Shown here in pieces: positions 8,560-17,882 of a stretch of DNA of 64,000 nucleotides (position 1 is its first letter; each line of letters opens with the position of its first letter). A program made the position numbers and the translations under genes. The DNA is from AP-15 sp963700185 (GTDB lineage Bacteria > Pseudomonadota > Alphaproteobacteria > ATCC43930 > CGMCC-115725). Under the pieces are notes generated by a model, which did not search any database, was not told where the DNA came from, and saw nothing but the letters and a program-made list of their open reading frames with translations. The stretch lies in the NCBI GenBank assembly GCA_963700185.1, contig CAVOWP010000007.1, positions 1-64,000 of the forward strand. Reading direction: 5' to 3'.

Positions 8560-8982
8560 CGGAACGCCGCACTGCCGTCCGGGATTTTACAGACCGGATG
8601 AGAGCTTTCGCAAGAAATCGCAGGCTGGGCCGCGCCGGCCGCCAAAAAAGGCCGCGTCCTGGCCGGACAGGATGAAACGCGCGCCCACGGACTAGTCGGT
8701 AGAGGCAGCTCATCTCATACGACGGGTGGATGCTTTTTGTCGGTAACGGCCGCACGTCACGATCGAGCGTTACAAGAGTGCTCACGGCGAGCGTCTCTGC
8801 AAATTGACATTCGATGATGGATCTCATGTGGAACTCGTCGAGCCGGTCGACATCAGGTCTCGGGTCAAAACTCGCATAGAGTGACGAGCGGCGATCGGTC
8901 GTCGCGTGCGGGTCGCCCCGCATGGAGCCGAGCCGATCCTGGCCAGGATAGACGATATAGCGGTCGCCGTCGCAGCGGCAGG
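8560..8982. other. gene-free stretch
   Basis: No domain or ribosome site is visible. A minus-strand frame (8528-8923) is open and includes FDPRPDVDRLDEFHMRSIIE, which reads protein-like, but it overlaps the 3' end of the crotonase gene and I cannot assign it. Probably remnant DNA. Confidence 0.35.
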
Positions 8983-9873
8983 TCAGCGGCTCTTTGAACG
9001 GTGGGTTGCGGCCAGCGCGTTCTTGCCGGCTTCAGTGATGCGCAGGCGACCGGGTCCGGTCGCATTGTCGGGGTCGTCCCAATACTCGACATAGCGGGCG
9101 TTGCGAATCGCAGCTACGAGGATCCGCGCCCGCCGGTCGCGGTAATTTGCAGCACCAATCGCTGATTTCTTCTGCCGCTCGCAGCAGGCGCTGCACCTGC
9201 ACCGCCTGCCAGCGCCCGCCGCGGGTCGTCGGTATTCCGCGACTATTCGGTATTCCGCGACTATTCGGTATTCCGCGACTATAAGGACCTTGGCGATCCT
9301 GCGGCGGTGATCACTACTTCGGCGCGAATTGCCCGATAACCGGTGCGGGATCGGCGGCTCGGGATGCGGCCTTGGCTCTACGTAATATCTTGGCTTTTTT
9401 CGTTTGCCAGGTTGTCGACCCCGACCACCGAGCTTCACTCCCCGCGCCTTGGCGGCGGCAGGGCTGTCTTCGTCCGATCCGAAACGTCGCTCTTCCTCGG
9501 CGATCATCGCCATGATGCCGACCGTCAGTCGATTGGCATTCGGCATCTCGGCCGTGGTGAACGCTATGCCCGAGCGCTGCAACCTGAGCAGAAAGTGGGC
9601 GTCGCGGGCGAGGCAGTCGAGTTTGACGATGACCAGCGTTGCGTTCCGCATCCGACATTCGGCCAGCGCCCGCGCGAGCTGCGGGCGGTCGGTGCGCTTG
9701 CCGCTTTCAATATCCACGAACTCGGCGGTCAGCGACGCACCAAAGCCCGATAGGCAGGAGGCGACCGCGACGCGTGGCGCTTCAATCCCGAGCCCCGAGC
9801 GCCCCTGCCATAGACAGCGAACGAATTCTCTCGATCTATCGACTGGCGCGAGGGTACCGGCTTTCCGAAGTTG
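8983..9873 (-). pseudogene. serine recombinase (resolvase/invertase) remnant, fused to an unrelated tail
   Basis: The frame has no start codon near its opening but contains QGRSGLGIEAPRVAVASCLS, ESGKRTDRPQLARALAECRM, LVIVKLDCLARDAHFLLRLQ and NRLTVGIMAMIAEEERR. This is the resolvase catalytic domain of site-specific serine recombinases. The segment carrying the nucleophile serine (YRVST) has been lost: the sequence jumps from EFVRCLW to QGRS. After KARGVKLGG the DNA-binding region is replaced by basic low-complexity sequence, three IVAEYR repeats, and a tail (RNARYVEYWDDPDN..GRLRITEAGKNALA) that looks like the end of a different winged-helix-type protein. It cannot be an active recombinase. 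Confidence 0.7.
9230..9283. repeat. 18 bp x3 tandem repeat
   Basis: Three consecutive copies of CGGTATTCCGCGACTATT (last base differs in copy three). In the minus-strand recombinase frame they encode IVAEYR three times. It marks the junction between the recombinase part and the unrelated tail, suggesting expansion at a recombination joint. Confidence 0.9.
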
Positions 9874-10028
9874 CTAGATGATGTTATGGCTTCAGCCAGG
9901 AGACACAGATGCCGATCGGGATGGGGTGGTCGCATCGGTCGAGAGCGCGAGTTCCCGCCGGTTGCTTCCCATGGGCTTCCCATTTGGAGCTGATGTCTGA
10001 AATTAGCCTCGTAACCTATTGAAAGATA

Positions 10029-10103
10029 TGGTGGGCGCGACTGGGATTGAACCAGTGACCCCTACGATGTCAACGTAGTGCTCTCCCGCTGAGCTACGCG
10101 CCC
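10029..10103 (-). tRNA. tRNA-Val (anticodon GAC)
   Basis: On the minus strand the cloverleaf folds cleanly: acceptor stem GGGCGCG with CGCGCCC, D-arm GCTC/GAGC, anticodon arm CTACG-TTGACAT-CGTAG with anticodon GAC, and T-arm ACTGG-TTCAATC-CCAGT. The 3' CCA is encoded. It lies at the right edge of the decayed region, a usual place for integration of mobile DNA, though I see no repeated 3' end that would define an attachment site. Confidence 0.95.
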
Positions 10104-10200
10104 GTGAACATGGTCGGGGTGGAGACGAGGGTGTAGCGAAAATGCCGACGGCAGGCAAGCTACGGGAGTAGAGATCAGCGCGCCGGGGCCCGACGCAGCG

Positions 10201-10980
10201 TTAAGCAGCGCCGGAAAGGAAAGGGGCGACGGCCCGCAGGAAGGCCTGCGGCTGCTCGGCATGGACCCAGTGCCCGGCACCTTCGATGCGCATGATCTGG
10301 GCTTGCGGGAATCGACGCCGGATCCTGGGTTCGTGCTCAGGCTGAATGTAGTTCGAACGGGCGCCCGCGACGAACAAGGCCGGCCCCGGATAGGCAGTGC
10401 CAACCGGGAGGTCCGGGAAGCCGACGATCTGAGAGAACCCGCGCTCGATCGCTTCGAGATTCAGGCGCCAATGCGTGGCGTGTTCGCCGATCACGAGGTT
10501 CTGTAACAGGAAGGCGCGTTCGGCGGGGTCGGGTACCGCCTCGGCCAACTGCAGGTCGGCCTCACTGCGTCGTCTCACACCGCGAAGGTCCACCGCTCGC
10601 ATAGCGCGGACACAGGCAAGCAGGGTCGGCGGGTTGGCGGCCGGTGCGATGTCGACGACAACGAGCCGATCGACCTCGCCGGGATGGAGCAAGGCCATCA
10701 GCATCGCGACCTTACCGCCCATGCTGTGCCCCAAAAGCGCGGCGCGCTCGAAATCGCGGGCGCGCAACGACGCCCGCAGATCCTCGACCATTTCATCGTA
10801 GGACATGCCGTCGGCCCAAGGCGAGGCGCCGTGATTGCGCAGATCGAATGTCAGAACCCGGTGGTGGGCCGCGAGGTGTTGGGCGACCGACCGCCAATTG
10901 CGTCCGGAGCCGAACAACCCGTGCAGGATTGCTACCGGCGGCCCCGATCCGAATTCGTCAGCGGCGAGCTCGAGCGACAT
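10201..10980 (-). CDS. alpha/beta hydrolase (YbfF-like esterase)
   Basis: Start ATG at 10980 chosen because AAAGGAGAAGGG lies just upstream; an open extension to 11127 has no support and overlaps the divergent ligase gene. 259 residues. HGLFGSGRNW gives the oxyanion region, GHSMGGKVA the nucleophile elbow (Ser), and GAGHWVHAEQP the catalytic His. The family covers small esterases and thioesterases such as E. coli YbfF; the substrate is not predictable. It is divergent from the acyl-CoA ligase with about 100 bp between starts, so both may share a control region. Confidence 0.88.
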   Translation of the reverse strand: MSLELAADEFGSGPPVAILHGLFGSGRNWRSVAQHLAAHHRVLTFDLRNHGASPWADGMSYDEMVEDLRASLRARDFERAALLGHSMGGKVAMLMALLHPGEVDRLVVVDIAPAANPPTLLACVRAMRAVDLRGVRRRSEADLQLAEAVPDPAERAFLLQNLVIGEHATHWRLNLEAIERGFSQIVGFPDLPVGTAYPGPALFVAGARSNYIQPEHEPRIRRRFPQAQIMRIEGAGHWVHAEQPQAFLRAVAPFLSGAA

Positions 10981-11077
10981 GCCCTTCTCCTTTCGCGGCA
11001 GAACAAAGATCCTGTTCTCTGTAAAATTCGGTAGAATTGGCGCGCAGTAATGATGGGGACGGCTTGCGGGGTAGACG

Positions 11078-12715
11078 ATGCTGGGTTTGATGTCGGAGCG
11101 GCCGCTCCTGATTTCGGCGATCATCAAGCATGCGGCTGTGTTTCATCGCGACACGGAAATCGTCTCGCAGACCGTCGAAGGCGGGATACACCGCTGTACT
11201 TATGAGGCAGCCGAGCGGCGCGCGAAACGGCTCGCGCGGGCGTTGTCGAAGCTGGGGATCAGACCCGGCGACCGCGTCGGGACCCTCGCCTGGAACACTT
11301 TCCGCCATTTCGAGCTCTATTACGCGATTTCGGGGATCGGCGCGGTCTGCCACACCATCAACCCCCGGCTGTTCGATGAACAGATCGTCTACATAGTCAA
11401 TCACGCCGAAGACCGGCTGCTCTTTGTCGATATCAGCTTTGCCCCGCTGATCGAGCGGCTGGCACCGCGTCTGCCGACAGAATGCCGGATCATCTGGATG
11501 ACCGAGGAGGGCGCCGAGCCTGCAACCGGCCCCAGCCTCCCAATACACCCCTGCCATGAGGCGCTGATCAGCGCCGAAGACGAGGATTTCGAATGGCCCG
11601 AATTAGACGAGCGCACGGCCTCCTCGCTTTGCTATACCTCGGGCACCACCGGTAATCCGAAAGGCGTGCTTTACAGCCATCGCTCTACCGTGCTGCACGC
11701 ATTGGGGATCTCTCTACCCGATGGGATCTCGATCTCGGCGTCTGACGCCGTCTGCCCGGTGGTTCCGATGTTTCATGTCAACGCCTGGGCAATTCCTTAT
11801 GCCGCGCCCATGCAAGGCGCCAAGCTCGTGCTTCCGGGCCCGCGGTTGGATGGCCAGAGCCTCTATCAGCTCTTCGAAGCGGAGCGGGTCACGTTGAGCC
11901 TTGGCGTGCCGACCGTATGGCTGAGTTTCGAGGCGTACCTCTCCGCGACGGGAGCGTGCTGCTCGACGCTTCGTCGGATTCTGTCGGGTGGCTCGGCGGT
12001 GCCGCCATCGATGGTCGAAGCTTTCGCCGGTCACGACATCGATGTGCGGCAGGGCTGGGGAATGACCGAGATGAGCCCGCTCGGCACGACGGCCACGCTC
12101 AAGGCAAAGCATCTCGGCCTTAAGCCGGAGGCGCAGTTGAAAGTGAAGGCCAAGCAGGGCCGGCCGGTTTTCGGGGTCGAAATGAAGGTGGTCGACGATA
12201 CCGGACAGCGACAGCCCCATGACGGTTCTTCGATGGGCGAACTGTTGGTGCGCGGCCCGTGGGTTGTCAGCGGCTATTACGAGGACGCCGAGGCGAGCGC
12301 CGCGGCGATGGGCGACGAGGGCTGGTTCCGCACCGGCGACGTCGCGACGATCGACCCCGACGGCTATATGCAGATCATGGATCGGCGGAAGGACGTCATC
12401 AAATCCGGCGGCGAGTGGATCAGCTCGATCGACCTCGAAAACGCCGCCGTCGCCCATCCCGATGTCGCCGAAGCTGCCGTCGTAGCTGTCCCGCACCCTC
12501 GTTGGGCCGAGCGGCCGCTGCTGGTCGTGACGCCGTTGCCGGAGTGTCGGCCGCAGCGCGATGACCTGCTCGCCTTTCTCGCGGAGCGTTTTCCGCGCTG
12601 GATGCTGCCCGACGACGTCGTGGTTCTCGACGAACTGCCGCACACCGCGACCGGAAAGGTGATGAAGATCCACCTGCGCGAGATGTTCCGCAACTACCCC
12701 CTGCCCGAGCGTTGA
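11078..12715 (+). CDS. long-chain / medium-chain fatty acyl-CoA ligase (AMP-forming)
   Basis: 545 residues. The ANL-superfamily core motif YTSGTTGNPKG (residue ~185), the GMTEMSPLG motif, GWFRTGDVATIDPDGYMQI and the C-terminal Lys motif TATGKVMK are all present, so the adenylation and thioester-forming domains are complete. It activates a carboxylic acid with ATP and CoA, feeding beta-oxidation. PMFHVNAWAIPYAAPMQGAK is typical of the AlkK/DmdB-like branch. The start could be 11078 or the ATG at 11090; neither has a strong ribosome site. Confidence 0.88.
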   Translation: MLGLMSERPLLISAIIKHAAVFHRDTEIVSQTVEGGIHRCTYEAAERRAKRLARALSKLGIRPGDRVGTLAWNTFRHFELYYAISGIGAVCHTINPRLFDEQIVYIVNHAEDRLLFVDISFAPLIERLAPRLPTECRIIWMTEEGAEPATGPSLPIHPCHEALISAEDEDFEWPELDERTASSLCYTSGTTGNPKGVLYSHRSTVLHALGISLPDGISISASDAVCPVVPMFHVNAWAIPYAAPMQGAKLVLPGPRLDGQSLYQLFEAERVTLSLGVPTVWLSFEAYLSATGACCSTLRRILSGGSAVPPSMVEAFAGHDIDVRQGWGMTEMSPLGTTATLKAKHLGLKPEAQLKVKAKQGRPVFGVEMKVVDDTGQRQPHDGSSMGELLVRGPWVVSGYYEDAEASAAAMGDEGWFRTGDVATIDPDGYMQIMDRRKDVIKSGGEWISSIDLENAAVAHPDVAEAAVVAVPHPRWAERPLLVVTPLPECRPQRDDLLAFLAERFPRWMLPDDVVVLDELPHTATGKVMKIHLREMFRNYPLPER

Positions 12716-12771
12716 TATGTCCGGCATCCGTCCCCATCCTCCGGGGATGAGGAGTTGTTGGAAGAGCGGGG

Positions 12772-12861
12772 TGCGTCCTTCGAGACAGCTGCTTTGCAGC
12801 TTCCTCAGGATGACAACCCTCATGCTGAGGAGCGTCCTTTAGGGCGCGTCTCGAAGCACGC
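12772..12861. repeat. palindromic intergenic repeat (family A)
   Basis: Nested inverted repeats between the ligase gene and gltX. Outer arms GCGTCCTTCGAGAC (12773-12786) and GTCTCGAAGCACGC (12848-12861) pair with one mismatch; inside, AGCTGC-TTT-GCAGCT is a perfect small hairpin and CCTCAGGATGA pairs with TCATGCTGAGG. Such elements containing CTCAGGATGA are common between genes in rhizobial genomes. Only one copy is seen here. Confidence 0.75.
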
Positions 12862-12887
12862 ATGCCGCGACTGCAGCGTAAGCCGAG

Positions 12888-14294
12888 ATGAGCGTCATTG
12901 TCCGGTTTGCGCCGTCGCCGACCGGGTTTCTGCATATCGGCGGGGCGCGCACAGCGCTCTTCAATTGGCTCTTTGCGCGGCACCATGGGGGCAAATTCCT
13001 GCTGCGCATCGAGGACACCGACCGCGTCCGCTCGACCCCCGAGGCGGTCGCGGCGATCATCGACGGGCTCGACTGGCTGGGCCTGGAGTGGGACGGCGAC
13101 ATCGTCCACCAATTCGAGCGCGCGCAGCGTCATGCCGAGATCGCGCGGCAGCTGCTCGCCGCGGGTCACGCCTATTACTGTTATTGCACCCCGGCCGAGC
13201 TGGAGGCGATGCGCGAGCGGGCGCGGGCCGAGAAGCGTTCGGTCCGCTATGACGGCACCTGGCGCGACCGCGATCCGTCCGAAGCTCCCGCCGGAGTTGC
13301 GCCGGCCATCCGGCTGAAGGCGCCGCAGCATGGTTCGACGACGATCCGTGACCATGTCCAGGGCGAGGTTACGGTCGCCAATACCGAGCTCGACGATCTG
13401 ATCATCCTGCGGGCCGACGGCACCCCGACATACAATCTTTCGGTCGTCGTCGACGATCACGACATGGGAATTACCCATGTGATCCGCGGCGACGACCACC
13501 TCAACAATGCCTTTCGCCAGAAGCAGATCTATGACGCGCTCGGCTGGGCGGTTCCCGAATTCGCCCATGTGCCGCTGATCCACGGACCCGACGGTGCGAA
13601 ATTGTCGAAGCGGCATGGCGACCTCGGTGTCGACGCGTATCGCCAACTGGGCTACTTGCCCGAGGCTCTTCGAAACTATCTTCTCCGCCTCGGCTGGAGC
13701 CATGGCGACGACGAGATCATCTCGACCGAACAGGCAGTCGAGTGGTTCGACATCGACGCCGTTGGCCGCGCGCCGGCGCGGTTCGACTTCGCCAAGCTCG
13801 ACAATCTGAATGGACATTATCTCCGCGCCGCCGAGGACGAGCGCCTCGTCGCGCTGGTAACCTCAAGGCTTGAAAAGCTGGTCGGAAAGCCGCTCACCGA
13901 TATCGATCTCGGGCGCCTGCGAGAGGCCATGCCCGCGCTCAAGCTGCGCCCCAAAACTCTGGTCGAGCTCGCCGCCAACGCCCGTTTTCTGGCGGCGCCG
14001 CGGCCGATCCGGCCGGACGACAAGGCTGCAAAGCTGCTCACTCCCGATGCGCGCCGGCTTTTGGCCGAGTTGCTCGCGCGGCTAGATGGCGTCGAGTGGC
14101 AGCCGGAGCGCCTGGAGGACGAGGTCCGCGTTTTTGCCGATCAGAAGGGAACCAAACTCGGCTCGATCGCTCAACCGTTGCGCGCCGCTCTGACGGGTTC
14201 GCTCGCTTCGCCGGGCATCTTTGTCGTCATGAAGATCCTGGGGCGCGAGGAGAGCCTCGGACGGATCGCCGATGCGGCCGGATCGAGCGGTTGA
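12888..14294 (+). CDS. gltX: glutamyl-tRNA synthetase
   Basis: 468 residues, normal length. The class I synthetase signature is FLHIGGARTALFNWL (HIGH variant), and the second motif is KLSKRHG (KMSKS variant). The Zn-binding region is reduced to CYCTPAE. It charges tRNA-Glu and, in many alphaproteobacteria, also tRNA-Gln before amidation. ATG 12888 gives MSVIVRFAPSPTG, the canonical start. It precedes gltA, an arrangement seen in related genomes. Confidence 0.96.
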   Translation: MSVIVRFAPSPTGFLHIGGARTALFNWLFARHHGGKFLLRIEDTDRVRSTPEAVAAIIDGLDWLGLEWDGDIVHQFERAQRHAEIARQLLAAGHAYYCYCTPAELEAMRERARAEKRSVRYDGTWRDRDPSEAPAGVAPAIRLKAPQHGSTTIRDHVQGEVTVANTELDDLIILRADGTPTYNLSVVVDDHDMGITHVIRGDDHLNNAFRQKQIYDALGWAVPEFAHVPLIHGPDGAKLSKRHGDLGVDAYRQLGYLPEALRNYLLRLGWSHGDDEIISTEQAVEWFDIDAVGRAPARFDFAKLDNLNGHYLRAAEDERLVALVTSRLEKLVGKPLTDIDLGRLREAMPALKLRPKTLVELAANARFLAAPRPIRPDDKAAKLLTPDARRLLAELLARLDGVEWQPERLEDEVRVFADQKGTKLGSIAQPLRAALTGSLASPGIFVVMKILGREESLGRIADAAGSSG

Positions 14295-14380
14295 CGCGGG
14301 CGTTTGCCAAGCAGGCGTAAGCGGCCTATTTTGCAGTGCATCAGGCAACCGCCAGCAGGCTTAGCGATAGAGGTGGATCG

Positions 14381-15694
14381 ATGGACGGCAACAACATGAT
14401 CACCGGAACGATGACGCTTACCGACAATGAAACCGGCAAGTCGATCGATCTTCCGGTGATTGGCGGATCAATCGGCCCGCGCGTCATCGATATCCGCAAG
14501 CTTTATGCGCAAACCGGGCATTTCACCTACGATCCGGGCTTCATGGCGACCGCGGCCTGCCGCTCGAACATCACCTATATCGACGGCGATGAAGGGGTGC
14601 TGCTCTACCGCGGCTACCCGATCGAGGAGCTCGCAAAGAACAGCGACTTCATGGAAGTCTCCTACCTGCTGCTTTACGGCGAGCTGCCGACCGCAAACGA
14701 ACGGCAAAAGTTCGTCCACGACATCACCCACCACACGATGGTGCACGAACAGCTCAGCACCTTCTTCCGCGGCTTCCGGCGCGATGCGCACCCAATGGCG
14801 GTCATGTGCGGCGTGGTTGGCGCTCTCTCGGCCTTCTATCACGATTCGACCGATATTCATGATCCATATCAGCGGATGGTCGCGTCTTACCGTCTGATTG
14901 CCAAGATGCCGACAATCGCGGCGATGGCGTTCAAATATTCGGTCGGCCAGCCCTTCATTTATCCGCAGAACTCGCTGAGCTACGCCGAGAATTTCCTGCA
15001 CATGACCTGGGCGGTGCCGTGTGAGGAGTACAAGGTAAACCCGGTCCTGGCACGGGCGATGGATCGCATCTTCACCCTGCATGCCGACCACGAGCAGAAT
15101 GCCTCGACCGCGACGGTGCGCAATGCTGGGTCGAGTGGCGCCAATCCGTTTGCCTGCATCGCCGCCGGCATCGCCTCACTATGGGGCCCCGCCCACGGCG
15201 GCGCCAACGAGGCGGTGCTCAAGATGCTGGCCCGGATCGGCGACAAATCCGGGATCAAGGAGTTCATCAGTCAAGTCAAAGACAAGCACAATCACGAAAT
15301 CTTGTTCGGCTTCGGTCATCGGGTTTACCATAATTACGATCCTCGGGCGCACATCCTGCGCGACAGCTGCCACGAGGTTCTCGACGTACTCGGGATCAAA
15401 AACGAGCCGCTGCTCGATCTGGCGATGGAGCTCGAAAAGATCGCGCTCAACGACGACTACTTCATTACGCGGAAGCTGTATCCAAACGTCGACTTTTATT
15501 CGGGGATCATTCTGCGGGCTATGGGGTTTCCGACCTCGATGTTCACCGTTCTGTTCGCGATTGCGCGCACGGTCGGGTGGGTCGCCCAATGGACCGAGAT
15601 GATTGCGGATCCCGATTCCAAGCTCATGCGGCCGCGGCAGCTGTTCACCGGTTCCGCACCGCGCCACTACGTTCCGGTCGAGAAGCGCGGTTGA
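14381..15694 (+). CDS. gltA: citrate synthase (type II, hexameric)
   Basis: 437 residues from ATG 14381, which has AGAGGTGG upstream; a GTG at 14336 is in frame but unlikely. The N-terminal beta domain (ETGKSIDLPVIGGSIGPRVI, TYDPGFMATAACRS) marks the NADH-sensitive Gram-negative type. Catalytic residues are in ADHEQNASTATVR, GHRVYHNYDPRA and VDFYSG. It condenses oxaloacetate and acetyl-CoA to enter the TCA cycle, the sink for the acyl-CoA genes nearby. A strong hairpin follows the stop. Confidence 0.97.
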   Translation: MDGNNMITGTMTLTDNETGKSIDLPVIGGSIGPRVIDIRKLYAQTGHFTYDPGFMATAACRSNITYIDGDEGVLLYRGYPIEELAKNSDFMEVSYLLLYGELPTANERQKFVHDITHHTMVHEQLSTFFRGFRRDAHPMAVMCGVVGALSAFYHDSTDIHDPYQRMVASYRLIAKMPTIAAMAFKYSVGQPFIYPQNSLSYAENFLHMTWAVPCEEYKVNPVLARAMDRIFTLHADHEQNASTATVRNAGSSGANPFACIAAGIASLWGPAHGGANEAVLKMLARIGDKSGIKEFISQVKDKHNHEILFGFGHRVYHNYDPRAHILRDSCHEVLDVLGIKNEPLLDLAMELEKIALNDDYFITRKLYPNVDFYSGIILRAMGFPTSMFTVLFAIARTVGWVAQWTEMIADPDSKLMRPRQLFTGSAPRHYVPVEKRG

Positions 15695-15700
15695 GTTGAT

Positions 15701-15737
15701 CTTTCACCTTCTCCCGTGATGCGGGAGAAGGTGAAAG
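15701..15737 (+). terminator. perfect 16 bp inverted repeat after gltA
   Basis: CTTTCACCTTCTCCCG pairs perfectly with CGGGAGAAGGTGAAAG around a 5-base loop, starting 7 bases after the gltA stop. There is no T-run, so it may act as a transcript 3'-end stabiliser or bidirectional terminator. The CTTCTCCC/GGGAGAAGG arms also occur as a dispersed repeat in many proteobacteria. Confidence 0.7.
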
Positions 15738-15862
15738 CGGCTGTCGGCTTCTGAACCTGGACGCGCCTGCGCGCGCTGCTGTATCAAGGGGTATCGGACC
15801 CGTGGTGCCGCCGCGGCCTTCGCGAGAGACGATCACGGGTTTTTCGGGGAGGAGGTTGTCGC

Positions 15863-16975
15863 ATGCCGGATTACAAGCTGATTTCCGCCGACTCTCACGT
15901 CAGCGAACCGCCCGATCTGTGGGCGACCCGCGTCGACAAGCAATACCGCGAGCGGGCGCCGCAGCTGATGGTCAACCCGCCCGGCAAGGAGGGCGCCTAT
16001 TTCTATTACGAGGGCTACGCGCCGCACCCGATCGGCATCGGCCTCGGCGCCGGCAAGAGCCCCGAGGAGCTGAAGGAGTTCTTGACCAAGGCGACCTATG
16101 CCGATGCCCGGCCTGGCGGCTGGGACCCAGCCGCGCGGGCGAAGGACAATGAACTCGACGGGGTTGAGGCGGACGTGCTCTACACGACTCTAGGCTTCCG
16201 CATCTTCTGGCTCAAGGATCCCGGGCTGCAGACCGACTGCTTCCGCGTCTACAACGATTGGCTCGCCGAATTCGTCAGCTACGACCCGAAGCACATGGCC
16301 GGGCTGCCGATGATCTCGCTTTACGACCCGAAGGCCGGGGCGCGCGAGCTCGAACGCTGCGCCAAGATGGGCCTCAAGGGGGCGATGATCTGGTGCTCAC
16401 CGCCCGAGGGCCAGCCTTACAGCTCGGACATCTACGACCCGTTCTGGGCGGCAGCGCAGGAACTCAAGATGCCGGTCAGCCTGCACGCGATCACCGGAAT
16501 GGGAATGGAGAGCCAGTACAATTGGGGTGAGCGCTACATGCGCTCCACCGTGCTGTCTCACGAGGTCGAGAAGTCGTTCAGCGTGCTGATCTTTTCGGGC
16601 GTGCTCGACCGCTTCCCGGAACTGCAGATCGTCTCGGCCGAGAACAATATCGGCTGGCTGCCGTATTATCTGCAGCGCATGGACCGCGCTTTCGAGCGCC
16701 AGCGCATTTCTGCCGGCTTTACGAACAAGCTGAAGCCGAGCGAGTATTTCCAGCGCCAAATGTGGGCCACCTACATCGATGATTACGTCGGCGTCGCCAA
16801 CCGACACTTCATCGGCGTCGACAAGCTGATGTGGTCTTCGGATTACCCGCACCAGGCCTCGACCTGGCCGCATTCGCAGGACGTCGTTGCGCGCGACTTC
16901 AAGGACGCCAGCCCGGAAGACCGCTTCAAGATCACCCGGGCCAACGCCGCCAGGCTCTACGGGTTCGACGCTTAA
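15863..16975 (+). CDS. amidohydrolase family 2 metal-dependent hydrolase
   Basis: 370 residues with a TIM-barrel amidohydrolase-2 layout: N-terminal ISADSHVSEPPDLW, the central HAITGMG histidine region, and the late SSDYPHQASTWPHS with the catalytic aspartate. ATG 15863 follows GGGGAGGAGG. Family members include decarboxylases (e.g. ACMSD-like) and hydrolases of ring-cleavage products; the substrate cannot be read from sequence. The first metal motif is DSH rather than HxH, which is common in this subgroup. The next gene follows 18 bases downstream. Confidence 0.85.
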   Translation: MPDYKLISADSHVSEPPDLWATRVDKQYRERAPQLMVNPPGKEGAYFYYEGYAPHPIGIGLGAGKSPEELKEFLTKATYADARPGGWDPAARAKDNELDGVEADVLYTTLGFRIFWLKDPGLQTDCFRVYNDWLAEFVSYDPKHMAGLPMISLYDPKAGARELERCAKMGLKGAMIWCSPPEGQPYSSDIYDPFWAAAQELKMPVSLHAITGMGMESQYNWGERYMRSTVLSHEVEKSFSVLIFSGVLDRFPELQIVSAENNIGWLPYYLQRMDRAFERQRISAGFTNKLKPSEYFQRQMWATYIDDYVGVANRHFIGVDKLMWSSDYPHQASTWPHSQDVVARDFKDASPEDRFKITRANAARLYGFDA

Positions 16976-16993
16976 GAGCACCGCGGCTGCGAA

Positions 16994-17722
16994 GTGGCGG
17001 CCGTTTCCGCCCAGCTGCCGGAAGTGGTGCGCACGACGCTGAGCGAATTCACCGCGGCGGCGCAGCAGGCGTTTGCCGAAGATCTTCACTCGGTGGTGCT
17101 GTTCGGCTCAGCGGCCGACGGCCGCCTGCGAGCGACTTCGGATGTCAACCTCATCCTTGTGCTGCACCGCGCCGACCCGAAGAAACTCGAGGCCATCGGC
17201 GTAACCTACCGTTTCGCGCATGCCGCGATCCGACTGTCGGCGATGTTCATTCTCGAAACCGAGATCGGCGTCGCCAAGGACGCTTTCGCGGTGAAATTCG
17301 CCGACATCATAGCGCGCCACGAGGTGCTCTATGGACCCGATCCATTTGTCGGGCTCTCGGTCTCGCGCGACGCGGCCTTGCACCGCCTGCTGCAGGTGCT
17401 CGTCAATCTGCAATTGCGGCTGCGTGAGCGGTACGCCCTGTCGTCTGCCTACGACGAGCAACTGGCGAGGGCGGCTGCCGATGCCGTGGGGCCGTTGCGG
17501 GCCAGCGCAGCAGTATTGCTGTGGCTCGAAGCGGGAGCGAGGGTCGCGCCGCGCGACGCATTGCGGCAGATCGCGGACGAGACCGGCAGCTCGGCCGCGC
17601 TCGCCGCGATCACCGAGGCACGCGAGAGCGGCGCTGTTCCGGCCGTCGGCGCCACAGCTACGGTCGTTGGTGCGATCGAACTCGCGACGCAACTTGCAGA
17701 GCGGGCGGAGCAGCTCGTCTAG
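16994..17722 (+). CDS. nucleotidyltransferase-domain protein
   Basis: 242 residues from GTG 16994. Residues ~35-60 (SVVLFGSAADGRLRATSDVN) are the GSx10DxN(D) signature of Pol-beta-type nucleotidyltransferases; the second acidic residue appears as Asn (SDVNLILVL) instead of the usual D-D, which may reduce activity. The C-terminal half is all-helical, as in substrate-binding HEPN/KNTase-like domains. The short gap to the amidohydrolase gene suggests co-transcription. Function unknown; it resembles proteins annotated as predicted nucleotidyltransferases. Confidence 0.75.
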   Translation: MAAVSAQLPEVVRTTLSEFTAAAQQAFAEDLHSVVLFGSAADGRLRATSDVNLILVLHRADPKKLEAIGVTYRFAHAAIRLSAMFILETEIGVAKDAFAVKFADIIARHEVLYGPDPFVGLSVSRDAALHRLLQVLVNLQLRLRERYALSSAYDEQLARAAADAVGPLRASAAVLLWLEAGARVAPRDALRQIADETGSSAALAAITEARESGAVPAVGATATVVGAIELATQLAERAEQLV

Positions 17723-17750
17723 CTTGAGCGGATTTCGATCACATTGGCAC

Positions 17751-17856
17751 CGTCATTGCGAGACGTGCCTTGCGCGGCGAAGCAATCTCGACCGTTCGAG
17801 CGCTCAGCGGCCCCAGATTGCTTCCCCGCGGGTCAAGCCCGCGGGTCGCAATGACG
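17751..17856. repeat. palindromic intergenic repeat (family B)
   Basis: A 106 bp element with perfect outer arms CGTCATTGCGA / TCGCAATGACG, inner arms GAAGCAATCT / AGATTGCTTC, and a GC-only hairpin CCCGCGGG-TCAAG-CCCGCGGG. Elements starting CGTCATTGCGAG and ending CAATGACG are a widespread bacterial repeat. It separates the nucleotidyltransferase gene from the TIGR04222 cluster. Confidence 0.85.
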
Positions 17857-17882
17857 ATTGGAGCGAATCGGAATTGCACTAA

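Noticed and set aside
9230..9283. The 18 bp x3 repeat as a CRISPR array.
   Set aside because: The copies are contiguous without spacers and lie within an open frame; no cas genes are present.
10029..10103. tRNA-Val 3' end as an attachment site for a mobile island covering 1-10,000.
   Set aside because: I found no repeated copy of the tRNA 3' end in the window and no intact integrase.
11714..13817. Long minus-strand open frames opposite the acyl-CoA ligase and gltX.
   Set aside because: They mirror the third codon positions of the real genes and have no domain or ribosome site.
15701..15737. The hairpin after gltA as part of repeat family C.
   Set aside because: It shares CTTCTCCC/GGGAGAAGG-like arms but is a simple 16 bp hairpin without the three-part structure.
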